64,000 nt of DNA from VRUE01 sp963730315 (GTDB lineage Bacteria > Actinomycetota > Thermoleophilia > Solirubrobacterales > 70-9): contig CAVSRD010000005.1 of assembly GCA_963730315.1 (NCBI GenBank), forward strand, positions 62,001 to 126,000, in the 5' to 3' direction. Positions within the stretch are counted from its first letter, which is position 1. Each line of letters starts with the position of its first letter. A program made the translations under genes and the position numbers. Below the pieces are notes generated by a model. The model searched no databases. It worked only from the letters and a program-made list of their open reading frames with translations, and was not told the origin of the DNA. Positions 33,457 through 43,275 of the stretch are shown piece by piece.

Positions 33457-33480
33457 GATCACTGGCGATCTTGCTCGCTC
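33422..33480 (-). repeat. 59-nt leader element, copy 1 (upstream of the his operon)
   Basis: On the minus strand this runs from GAGCGAGCAAGAT to GAGGCGGCG and includes TGATCATGAG. I count 53 of 59 positions identical to 55090-55148 before leuC. It lies between the murA stop and hisZ. It contains the leader ORF and the likely ribosome-binding site of hisZ. The two copies precede two amino-acid operons at the same distance from the first gene, suggesting a shared control element. Confidence 0.75.
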
Positions 33481-33520
33481 GCTCGCGCGTCCGGGGGCGG
33501 CGGGGCCCCGGTGGGACGGT

Positions 33521-34819
33521 CTATGCAGGAACCTCCGACGCCATGCGCTCGATCCGGGCCCCGAGCCCCTGCAGCCTCTCGTCGATCGCCTCGTATCCGC
33601 GGTCGATCTGCCGGATGTTGCCGATCTCCGAGACGCCGTCGGCGGCCAGCGCCGCGATGAGCATGGCCATCCCGGCCCGGATGTCGGGGCTCTCGACCCG
33701 GGCGGGATGAAGACGGCTCGGACCGCTGACGATCGCCCGGTGCGGATCGCAGAGCGTGATCCGAGCCCCCATCGCGACCAGCTTGTCGACGAAGAAGAGG
33801 CGGTTCTCGAACATCTTCTCGAAGATCAGGACCTCGCCGTCGGCTTGGGTGGCGAGGGCGAGGGCGATCGAGGTCAGGTCGGCGGGGAAGGCCGGCCAGG
33901 GCCCGTCCTCGATCTTCGGGATCGCGTCGCCGACGTCTGCCTTCACCCGGAGCCGCTGCTCGGCCGGCACGATCACATCGGCGCCGTCGACCCTCGAGTC
34001 GAGACCGAGGCGGCGCAGCTGGCGCCGAACCATCAGCAGGTCGGCCGGCTCGGCGTCGCGGATCCTCAGCTCGCCGCCGGTCGCGGCGGCGAGCGCCATG
34101 AAGCTGCCCACCTCGATGTGGTCGGGGGATACCGTGTGCTCGGCCCCCTCCAGCCGGTCGCGGCCGTGCACGGTCATCACGTTGGAGCCGATCCCGGACA
34201 CCTCCGCCCCCATCGTGCTCAGCAGGCGGGCGAGGTCCTGGACGTGCGGCTCGCAGGCCGCGTTGGAGATCGTCGTGCGGCCGGGGGTGAGCGCCGCGGC
34301 CATCAGTGCGTTCTCGGTTCCCATCACCGAGGGCTCGTCCATGAAGACCGCGCAGGGCCGTAGCCCCCCCTGCGGCGCGGTCAGCTCGATCCAGCGATCG
34401 CCCTCCACCCGGGCGCCGAGGTCGGCGAAGGCGTCGAGGTGGGCGTCGAGGCGCCGGCGGCCGATGAAGTCGCCGCCCGGCGGCGGCATCCGGGCCTCGC
34501 CGAAACGGGCCAGCAGCGGCCCCGCGAGCAGGAAGGAGGCGCGGATCTTCTCCGAGAGGTCCTCGTCCACCGCGATGTCGGATACCCCCGCAGCGCAGAG
34601 GCGGAGGCTGTTGTCGGCGACCCAAACGGCTTCCACGCCGAGCCGCTCAAGCAGGGCGATCTGCGCCTCGGTGTCGCGGATCCGCGGAACCCGGTGCAAC
34701 AGCAGCTCCTCGTCGGTCAGCAGGCAGGCAGCGAGGATCGGCAACGCCGCGTTCTTGTTGCCGGCGGCTGTCAGCTCGCCCGAGAGCGGCACGCCTCCGT
34801 CGATGACGAATTTCTCCAT
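33521..34819 (-). CDS. murA: UDP-N-acetylglucosamine 1-carboxyvinyltransferase, Asp in place of active-site Cys
   Basis: MurA adds enolpyruvate to UDP-GlcNAc, the first committed peptidoglycan step. The 432-residue protein has GNKNAALPILAACLL near 20, then GPLLARFGEARMPPPGGDFIG near 100-120, and the usual blocks to IRAGMAMLIAAL near 370. The residue matching the catalytic, fosfomycin-reactive Cys115 of E. coli is Asp117. The same exchange occurs in Mycobacterium tuberculosis and makes the enzyme insensitive to fosfomycin. The ATG (34819) is 26 bases from the divergent hydrolase gene. Confidence 0.95.
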   Translation of the reverse strand: MEKFVIDGGVPLSGELTAAGNKNAALPILAACLLTDEELLLHRVPRIRDTEAQIALLERLGVEAVWVADNSLRLCAAGVSDIAVDEDLSEKIRASFLLAGPLLARFGEARMPPPGGDFIGRRRLDAHLDAFADLGARVEGDRWIELTAPQGGLRPCAVFMDEPSVMGTENALMAAALTPGRTTISNAACEPHVQDLARLLSTMGAEVSGIGSNVMTVHGRDRLEGAEHTVSPDHIEVGSFMALAAATGGELRIRDAEPADLLMVRRQLRRLGLDSRVDGADVIVPAEQRLRVKADVGDAIPKIEDGPWPAFPADLTSIALALATQADGEVLIFEKMFENRLFFVDKLVAMGARITLCDPHRAIVSGPSRLHPARVESPDIRAGMAMLIAALAADGVSEIGNIRQIDRGYEAIDERLQGLGARIERMASEVPA

Positions 34820-34845
34820 CGGGTTCCGGGTAGGGTATCGCCGGG

Positions 34846-35829
34846 ATGGGCAGAGGCTGGAAGATCGCGATCGTCGTCGTCGTCGCGATCGCGGTCCTGC
34901 TCGGCCTCAACGCGGTGGTGACCGACAACGAAACGAAGGGCGCCGAGGTAACGGTCCCGGGCGGCCGCATTCTCCACCTGCGGGGCGCCGCCCTCCAGGT
35001 CGCCGACAGGGGTCCGCGCCGCGCCGCGCCGATCGTCCTCCTTCACTGCTTCAGCTGCGGGATCGACTGGTGGGACGGGATGATGCCGCGGCTGCAACGC
35101 GAACACCGAGTGGTCGCAGTCGACCTGCTCGGCCACGACGGCGCCGAAAAGCCGACCTCCGGCTACACGATCCCCAACCAGGCGGACATGGTGGCCCAGG
35201 CGCTGGCCAAACTCGGGGTAAGCCACGCAGAGGTCGTCGGTCACTCGCTGGGCGGCGCCGTCGCCGTCGGCCTGGCCGAGCGGTCGCCGGAGCTGGTCGA
35301 TCGGGTGGTCATCGTCGACACCCCGCCCGCTCACAACGAGGCCTCCCTGGGACTGATCGCGAACGCCGCCTTCGCACCGGTGATCGGCGAGGCGTTCTGG
35401 CGGGTCAAGCCCGATTTCGCCGTTCGCAAGGGACTGGAGGTCGCCTTCGCGCCGGGCTTCGACGTCCCCGACGCCTTCGTCGAAGACGTGAACCGGATGA
35501 CCTACAGCTCCTACCACGACTCGCCGGAGGGCAGCAGCGATTACGTCGACGAAGCGAGCCTCGACCAGCGGATGAAGGCGACCGGTAAGCCCCTGCTGGT
35601 CCTGATGGGCGCCGAGGAGCAGATCGTCGAAGACCCTGCCGCGCGGCTGGCGGAATACCGCCGCACGTATCCGGGCACCCGGACCAAGCTGATCCAGGGC
35701 GCAGGCCACTCGCCAAACGTCGAGAAACCGGCCGAGACCGCCGCTCTCGTCCTCGAATTCGACCGCCTTGCCAGGCGCGAAATGCAAAAACGCGTGCAAA
35801 GCCGCAAAGGCGTCCGGACGCGTCCGTAG
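34846..35829 (+). CDS. Membrane-anchored alpha/beta hydrolase
   Basis: The 327-residue protein has an N-terminal hydrophobic anchor (about 6-24; IAIVVVVAIAVLLGLNAVV) and then an alpha/beta-hydrolase domain. It shows the oxyanion-loop region VLLHCFSCGIDWWDGMM, the nucleophile elbow VVGHSLGGAVAVGLA (Ser near 132), a strand VLMGAEEQIVED that may provide the acid, and the catalytic His in GAGHSPNVEKP. The fold covers esterases, lipases and dehalogenases, so the substrate cannot be named. It ends ten bases before the small gene at 35840, with which it is probably cotranscribed. Confidence 0.82.
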   Translation: MGRGWKIAIVVVVAIAVLLGLNAVVTDNETKGAEVTVPGGRILHLRGAALQVADRGPRRAAPIVLLHCFSCGIDWWDGMMPRLQREHRVVAVDLLGHDGAEKPTSGYTIPNQADMVAQALAKLGVSHAEVVGHSLGGAVAVGLAERSPELVDRVVIVDTPPAHNEASLGLIANAAFAPVIGEAFWRVKPDFAVRKGLEVAFAPGFDVPDAFVEDVNRMTYSSYHDSPEGSSDYVDEASLDQRMKATGKPLLVLMGAEEQIVEDPAARLAEYRRTYPGTRTKLIQGAGHSPNVEKPAETAALVLEFDRLARREMQKRVQSRKGVRTRP

Positions 35830-35839
35830 ATTCGAACCC

Positions 35840-36037
35840 ATGTTCGAGACGAAGAAGACCTTCACCGGCCGCTTGGCCGACGCCGTGGACCTGACGATCG
35901 ACTTCGCGACCCTGGGCGAGTACGGCCTGGAGCCGGTCGACCCCCGCCCCAGGGCATGCGAGGCACGGCAGAGCACCCCGAGGCGCAGCACGGGCGCCTG
36001 GAGCGCAGCGATCGACCGGTTTGCCGCGCACTCCTAG
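35840..36037 (+). CDS. Small protein of unknown function (65 residues)
   Basis: I do not recognise a family. The sequence starts MFETKKTFTGRLADAVDLTIDFATLGEYGLEP, which looks like a conserved amphipathic stretch, and then turns into a Pro/Arg/Ser-rich tail. It is ten bases downstream of the hydrolase stop and on the same strand. The codon pattern in the first 35 residues is like the neighbours. The tail reads less like a conserved protein. It ends two bases before the outward-facing rrn terminator. It could be real and short, or only the first part may matter. Confidence 0.45.
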   Translation: MFETKKTFTGRLADAVDLTIDFATLGEYGLEPVDPRPRACEARQSTPRRSTGAWSAAIDRFAAHS

Positions 36038-36039
36038 AA

Positions 36040-36067
36040 CGACAAAGGGCCGCCTGGCGGCGGCCCG
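36040..36067 (-). terminator. Rho-independent terminator of the rRNA operon
   Basis: Just after the 5S gene the transcript can form a strong hairpin, GGGCCGCC-GCCA-GGCGGCCC, followed by TTTGTCGTT. Eight perfect G+C pairs with a four-base loop and a short T-rich tail fit an intrinsic terminator. Confidence 0.8.
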
Positions 36068-36077
36068 AAGCGAAAAA

Positions 36078-36193
<116 letters not shown>

Positions 36194-36221
36194 AATTTGG
36201 CGAAACCGCGCCCCGGTGGAG

Positions 36222-36243
36222 CTTGAAAACCGCACAAGGCCAA
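36222..36243 (-). other. 3' strand of the pre-23S processing stem
   Basis: Twenty-two bases just after 23S are complementary to 40014-40035 before 23S (19 of 22 pairs; the mismatches are three adjacent bases in the middle). Together they form the long stem that loops out 23S for RNase III-type cleavage. Confidence 0.7.
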
Positions 36244-36540
36244 AGATGGAAAAACATCCGTCAAGCCCTCGACCCATTAGTACCGGTCGGCTGAGCGCAT
36301 CGCTGCGCTTGCACCGCCGGCCTATCGACCTGGTGGTCTACCAGGGGTCTTACTCCCTCGAGGGGATGGGAGAGCTCATCTCGAGGACGGCTTCCCGCTT
36401 AGATGCCTTCAGCGGTTATCCGTTCCGTGCGTAGCTAACCTGCAGTGCCCTTGGCAGGACAACAGATACACCAGCGGCACGTTCATCCCGGTCCTCTCGT
36501 ACTAGGGATGACTCCTCTCAACTCTCCAACGCCCACGGCA

Positions 36541-36623
<83 letters not shown>

Positions 36624-36627
36624 ACTC

Positions 36628-36669
<42 letters not shown>

Positions 36670-36695
36670 GTTCGTCGATGTGGACTCTTGGAACC

Positions 36696-36738
<43 letters not shown>

Positions 36739-36888
36739 CGGCGCTTCCACTTGCAACCGCCGGATCACTAAGCCCAACTTTCGTTCCTGCTCGACCCGTC
36801 GGTCTCGCAGTCAAGCTCCCTTACTGCCTTTACACTCTGCGCACGATTTCCAACCGTGCTGAGGGAACCTTTGGGCGCCTCCGTTACA

Positions 36889-36926
<38 letters not shown>

Positions 36927-37069
36927 ACACTGTTCACCACCCGGGTCACGGCATGGTGTTAGAAGCCCAGACTACCAGGGGTGGTATCTCAAGGATGACT
37001 CCCCGGCAGCCAAAGCCGCCAGTTCACTGTCTCCCACCTATCCTGAGCGAGATACCCCAGACTCCAATA

Positions 37070-37105
<36 letters not shown>

Positions 37106-37182
37106 TAGCCGCGGGTACTCGGCATCTTCACCGAGACTTTAATTTCACCGAGCCTCTCGTTGAGACAGCGTCCAAGTCGTTG

Positions 37183-37240
<58 letters not shown>

Positions 37241-37975
37241 CCTCATTGTTACTACCCCAGTCAACTACCTGGAGCGGGTGGCACATTTCTGACCACCTCT
37301 CACGGTCGCCCGTGAGAGCGGACTATCTCATCCCTCGCGCTCTCCAGCGCGAGGGCTCGGCGTATAGTCTCTGAGGATTCTCTGTGACCTGTAGCGCCTC
37401 TTTCCGCCTCCGTTCATTCCTTCCCGGAGAGCCAGAACTTCAGCGTAGTCTTGGTGTGAGAGGTGTCCCCTCGAGAGGAGTCGCGCTGCTGCGCGAAACC
37501 GCTCAAGGTCCTCAGCCTTCCTACCGATTAGCGGAAATCGCTCGAAGAACGGGATCACTCGGGTCTGAATATCGCGAAGGCTATTCACCTCCCAATACCA
37601 GCCGTCGTTCCCGGCCTTGCGCATGGAACCGCATCGCAGTGTCTCGTGGAAGAGATCGAGCGGAACCCGATCCTTCTGCGAGACGTTGAAGGCCGCTGGG
37701 AGTCTCCACTTCACAATGTAATCGCTGCGTCGACGAGCGACCACCATGAAGCTTCCCTCTCCCAGCGCAAACCCAGACAGAAGAAATCCGACATTCGCCG
37801 GAATCGCTTCGATCCAGAGTCTTTCCTGCTGATTGCCTGCACCCGACACATTTTCACTTTGCAGCGACAACCGGACGACATCGCGCCCGCTGCATGAGTA
37901 GTGCGGGATACTTCACCCTTCAAAGGACAGGCGTCCCAGCATATAGCCGAGTTTTACAACTACCTCGGTCAACTG
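37241..37975 (-). mobile_element. Group I self-splicing intron in 23S rRNA, site L1917 (735 nt)
   Basis: The conserved helix 69 sequence GGCCGUAACUAU|AACGGUCCUAAGG is split after the U equivalent to E. coli 1917. At the 5' end, exon AACUAU pairs with GUAGUU 12 bases into the intron to form P1, with the expected U-G pair at the splice site. The last intron base is G. Core elements: CUAUAUGCUGGG early in the intron, CAAUCAGCAGG (P4-P5 side), CAGAGACUAUACGC and GAGAUAGUCC, giving P7 (ACUAU/AUAGU), with a ten-pair P8 hairpin between (CCCTCGCGCT/AGCGCGAGGG). It carries a LAGLIDADG endonuclease gene. Splicing is inferred from these elements. Coxiella burnetii has, to my memory, an intron at this same site. 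Confidence 0.93.
37328..37870 (-). CDS. LAGLIDADG homing endonuclease encoded in the 23S intron
   Basis: The 180-residue protein has one LAGLIDADG motif, LLSGFALGEGSF (about 30-41). E38 sits at the metal-binding acidic position, while the residue two before it is Leu instead of the common Asp. Further family blocks are FNVSQKDR, LRCGSMRK, then VIPFFERFPL and LREGMN near 150, as in I-CreI-like enzymes. One motif means it should act as a homodimer. It would cut intronless 23S genes at the insertion site and spread the intron. No ATG precedes the motif; TTG 37870 or GTG at codon 8 must serve. The first codons overlap the P4-P5 side and the last 18 form P7/P8. Base composition is clearly less G+C-rich than the neighbouring genes. 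Confidence 0.92.
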   Translation of the reverse strand: MSLQSENVSGAGNQQERLWIEAIPANVGFLLSGFALGEGSFMVVARRRSDYIVKWRLPAAFNVSQKDRVPLDLFHETLRCGSMRKAGNDGWYWEVNSLRDIQTRVIPFFERFPLIGRKAEDLERFRAAARLLSRGHLSHQDYAEVLALREGMNGGGKRRYRSQRILRDYTPSPRAGEREG

Positions 37976-39426
37976 ATAGTTACGGCCGCCGTTTACCGGG
38001 GCTTGGCTTCGCTGCTTCGCGCCGAAGCGCTAACAGGTCCACGTAACCTTCCGGCACCGGGCAGGCGTCAGCCCCTATACGTCGTCTTGCGACTTAGCAG
38101 AGGCCTGTGTTTTTGGTAAACAGTCGCTTGGACCAATTCACTGCGGCCCCCTCGGGCTCCCTCCGTATGGAGTTCACCCTACTGGGGCGTCCCTTCTCCC
38201 GAAGTTACGGGACGATTTTGCCGAGTTCCTTAACGAGAGTTAGCTCGCTCACCTTAGTATGTTCTACTTGTCCACCTGTGTCGGTTATCGGTACGGGCAC
38301 GCGAGTCCTGCCTAGAGGATTTTCTCGGAGGCATGGGATCGGGGACTGGCCGGCGGTCAAGCCAGCTGGCGTCGCACCTCGCGTCAAAACGCCGCTGCGG
38401 ATTTCCCTACAGCGACTGGCTACGTGCTTGCCCCAGGACGACCATCGCCTGGGTTCCCTTACCCTTCCCCGTCCCCCCATCGGTCATAACGGAGTCAACG
38501 TGGTACAGGAATATCAACCTGTTGGCCATCGGCTACGCCTTTCGGCCTCGCCTTAGGTCCCGACTAACCCTGAGCAGACGAACTTTACTCAGGAAACCTT
38601 GGACAATCGGTGGAGGGGAGTCTCACCCCTCTATCGTTACTCATGCCGGCATTCTCACTTCCAGCCGCTCCACGGAAGCTTACGCACCCGCTTCGTGCAG
38701 CTGGAACGCTCTCCTACCGCACGCGGAACCCGCAGGCCCGCGCACCCATAGCTTCGGAGACTAGCTTAAGCCCCGTTGAATTCTCCGCGCCCGAACACTT
38801 GACCAGTGAGCTGTTACGCACTCTTTCAAGGGTGGCTGCTTCTAAGCCAACCTCTTGGTTGTCTCTGCACTCGGACATCGTTCACCACTTAGCTAGTACT
38901 TAGGGTCCTTAGCTGATGGTCTGGGTTGTTCCCCTTTTGCGTACGAAGTTTATCCCCCGCACACTGACTCCCGCGCTAACCGTGACGGTCTTCGGAGTTT
39001 GCCTGAAGTCGGTAACCTGGTAGGGCCCCTAGTCCAAACAGTGCTCTACGGCCGTCACGCAAATACGCGAGGCTATACCTAAATATATTTCGGAGAGAAC
39101 CAGATATCTCTGGGCTTGATTAGCCTTTCACTCCAATCCACAGGTCATCCGCCCAGTTTTCAACCTAGGTCGGTTCGGCCCTCCACGAGGTCTTACCCCC
39201 GCTTCAGCCTGCCCATGGATAGCTCGCCCAGTTTCGGGTCTACCGCCGGTGACTATATCGCCCTATTCAGACTCGCTTTCGCTGCGGCTCCGCTCATCGC
39301 TTAACCTTGCCACCGACGAGTAACTCGCCGGCTCGTGATGCAAAAAGCACGCCGTCACACCCGAAGGTGCTCCGACCACTTGTAGGCTTGCGGTTTCAGG
39401 TACTATTTCACTCCCCATCAGGGGTG

Positions 39427-39468
<42 letters not shown>

Positions 39469-39991
39469 CAGGTAGTACTTAGCCTTGGAGGGTGGTCCCC
39501 CCAGGTTCGGACCGCGTTTCACGGGTGCGGTCCTACTCAGGAGCGTCAATCGGCAGATCAGCGCGCTTTCGCCTACGGGACGATTGCCCTCTGTGGTGCG
39601 AGGTTCCACTCGCTTCGGCTAACGCCTGATTTTGTGACTGCCGCCGAGCCAGGCACGGCTCGGGCATGACGCCCTACAACCCCCGACAGACAACGCGTGC
39701 CCGCTTGCATCTGCCGGGTTTAGGCTGATCCCCTTTCGCTCGCCACTACTAAGGGAGTCTCGGTTGATTTTCGTTCCTCGGGGTACTTAGATGTTTCAGT
39801 TCCCCCGGTTGCCTTCCGTCGGCTATGAATTCACCGACGAATGACGCCGCATTACCGGCGTCGGGTTTTCCCATTCGGAAACCCGCGGGTCAATGGCTGT
39901 TCAGCGCCTCACCGCGGCTTATCGCAGCCGTCCACGTCCTTCATCGACTCCTGGTGCCAAGGCATCCACCGTAAGCCCTTACTATCTTGAC

Positions 39992-40151
39992 GGTGTTAAT
40001 TAAATACCCATAATTGGCCTTGTACAGTTTTCAAGGTCCACCGAGGCACACGCGGTGGGGTCTTCCACCGGCGGTCTCTCAAAACTGAGCAGCGTCCCGG
40101 CGGCACACGGCCACCGGGGAGCCCGGTCGACGTTCTAGAGAAATCTCCCTA
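39992..40151 (-). other. 16S-23S internal transcribed spacer without tRNA
   Basis: This 160-base spacer has no tRNA gene. It holds the partner strands of both processing stems. AAAACTGAGCAGCGT (40081-40095, plus strand) pairs with the 16S leader, and 40014-40035 pairs with the sequence after 23S. A short AT-rich run (TAATTAAATA) lies next to the 23S 5' end. Confidence 0.85.
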
Positions 40152-41697
<1,546 letters not shown>

Positions 41698-41945
41698 AGA
41701 TACTTCTACAGAGAGATGCCATGCCTGGCTGGCCGTCGGGTACACAAACACGACGACCGGCATGACGGGTAAATCAGACCACTCGACACGCTGACGAGCC
41801 GAGTGGATCGGGCTCAAACATCCACAGACCCATGGGCCTGCGGAGTGCACGCTGCTCAGTTTTCAAAGACCGCTGCGCCTCAAACGGCGGGATTTGCCGC
41901 CGTTTGCGCATGGGACGGCACAGGGCCTTCCCAGAGGGACCGGGG
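41698..41945 (-). promoter_or_regulatory. rRNA operon leader with 16S processing stem and boxA-like sequence
   Basis: The leader holds ACGCTGCTCAGTTTT (41849-41863, plus strand), a perfect 15-base complement of the spacer segment 40081-40095. The two close the stem around 16S. Overlapping it, on the transcript, is GTCTTTGAAAACTG, which resembles the boxA antitermination signal of other Gram-positive rrn leaders. Further upstream a hairpin with perfect CAAACGGCGG/CCGCCGTTTG arms (about 41880-41906) is present. The remaining leader shows nothing I can name. Confidence 0.7.
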
Positions 41946-41974
41946 AGTATAGCGCGACGTCGGTCGTTTGCCAA
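41946..41974 (-). promoter_or_regulatory. rRNA operon promoter
   Basis: The minus strand has TTGGCA (41969-41974), exactly 17 bases, then TATACT (41946-41951), followed downstream by a C-rich stretch. It is close to the consensus and begins only eight bases after the tyrS stop, so tyrS transcripts may also read in. It lies about 250 bases before 16S. Confidence 0.85.
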
Positions 41975-41982
41975 GAAGCGAC

Positions 41983-43146
41983 TCAGGCGCCGGCGCGCAT
42001 ACGCAGGAAGCGACGCTTGCCGAGCTGCAAAACACGGCCGTCGAGATCGCTCGGATCGAGGTCGAGGCGATCGGCACCGAGCCGCTTCCCGTCGAGCTTG
42101 ACGCCGCCCTGCTCGAGCAGGCGCCGCGCCTCGCTGGAGCTGATTTCAAAAGCACCCGCCATCAACCGCGGCAGGTGCACCGAGCCGCCGTCGTCGCCCA
42201 GGTAGGCGCCCAGACCGACCTCCTCGACCTCCTCGGGCGCCTCGTGCCGGACGAAGAGCCGGTCGAAGTGCCGCTCGGCGGCGAGGGCGGCGGCGCTGTC
42301 GTGAAAGCGCTCGACGATCCGTCGGGCGAGATCGCGCTTTGCCTCGTTCGGCGGCCCCTCCGGCGCTTCCGCGCCGAGCAGCAGCCGGAAGTAGTCGGGC
42401 ATCGCCTCATCGGGTACGCGCATCAGCTTGCCGAACATCTCCTCGGGCGCCTCGGTAACGCCGACGTAGTTGCCCAGCGACTTGCTCATCTTCTGCACCC
42501 CGTCGGTCCCGACCAGGATCGGCATCGTCAGGATCGACTGCGGCTTGCAGCCATAGGCGACCTGCACGTCACGCGCGAAGAGCAGGTTGAACTTCTGGTC
42601 GGTCCCCCCCAGCTCCACATCGGCCTCGACCGCAACCGAGTCATAGCCCTGGAGCAACGGGTAGAGCAGCTCCAGCGCCGAGACCGGCCGCCCGGCCGCC
42701 ATCCTCCTCTGGAAGTCGTCGCGCTCCAGAAGCCGCGCCACGGTCGTATGGCCGAGCAGGCCGAGCAGCTCCTCGGGCGCCATCTGCAGCCACTCGCTGT
42801 TGAAGCGGACCTCGGTGCGATCACGGTCGAGCAGCTTGAACGCCTGCTCCTGGTAGGTCGCTGCGTTCGCCTCGATCTCCGACGCCGAGGGAACGGGCCG
42901 CTGCGCCGAGCGGCCGCTCGGGTCGCCTACCCGGGCGGTGAAGTCGCCGACGATCAGAACCACGGCATGGCCGGCCTGCTGAAACTCACGGAGCTTCTCC
43001 AGCACGACGGTGTGGCCGAGGTGGATATCGGACGTGGTCGGGTCGATGCCGAGCTTGACGCGCAGCGGGCGGCGGTCCGCGAGCTGCTCGTCGAGCATCC
43101 CCTCGGGAAGCACGTCGACCGCGTTGCGGGTCAGATCCGCGGACAT
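41983..43146 (-). CDS. tyrS: Tyrosyl-tRNA synthetase
   Basis: TyrRS charges tRNA-Tyr. The 387-residue class I enzyme has the HIGH motif as DIHLGHTVVLEKLREFQ near 42, GDFTARVGDPSGRS, GGTDQKFNLLFARDVQ near 190, the KMSKS motif as VQKMSKSLGNYVG near 228, and a C-terminal S4 RNA-binding domain (SSSEARRLLEQGGVKLDGKRL). ATG 43146 gives the normal N-terminus; the frame upstream of it has no similarity. It is divergent from the PBP gene across 129 bases and lies directly upstream of the rRNA operon. Confidence 0.95.
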   Translation of the reverse strand: MSADLTRNAVDVLPEGMLDEQLADRRPLRVKLGIDPTTSDIHLGHTVVLEKLREFQQAGHAVVLIVGDFTARVGDPSGRSAQRPVPSASEIEANAATYQEQAFKLLDRDRTEVRFNSEWLQMAPEELLGLLGHTTVARLLERDDFQRRMAAGRPVSALELLYPLLQGYDSVAVEADVELGGTDQKFNLLFARDVQVAYGCKPQSILTMPILVGTDGVQKMSKSLGNYVGVTEAPEEMFGKLMRVPDEAMPDYFRLLLGAEAPEGPPNEAKRDLARRIVERFHDSAAALAAERHFDRLFVRHEAPEEVEEVGLGAYLGDDGGSVHLPRLMAGAFEISSSEARRLLEQGGVKLDGKRLGADRLDLDPSDLDGRVLQLGKRRFLRMRAGA

Positions 43147-43275
43147 CAAGGATCGGGCCTCTCTCGCTGCGCGAAGAGCCAGATATGCACGCTTGCTCGA
43201 TCGGCGCTCACAGGCGGCAATGCTAGACTGCCGCCTCTGCCCGGCGGGTCGAGCCGCGCCGAGCACCTGAACTGA

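Noticed and set aside
35828..35848. GATTCGAACCC resembling the T-loop of a tRNA on the minus strand
   Set aside because: The T-stem does not pair and nothing upstream resembles the rest of a tRNA.
37241..37975. Insertion at 1923 or 1931 as for the I-CeuI host intron or Thermotoga introns
   Set aside because: The exon sequence AACUAU before and AACGGUCC after, plus the P1 guide GUAGUU and terminal G, fix the site after U1917.
37241..37975. Simple intervening sequence removed by RNase III without ligation
   Set aside because: The two ends do not form a long closing stem, while P1, P7, P8 and an endonuclease gene are present.
38107..38903. Plus-strand open frames inside the 23S gene
   Set aside because: They are on the opposite strand of conserved rRNA and show no protein-like features.
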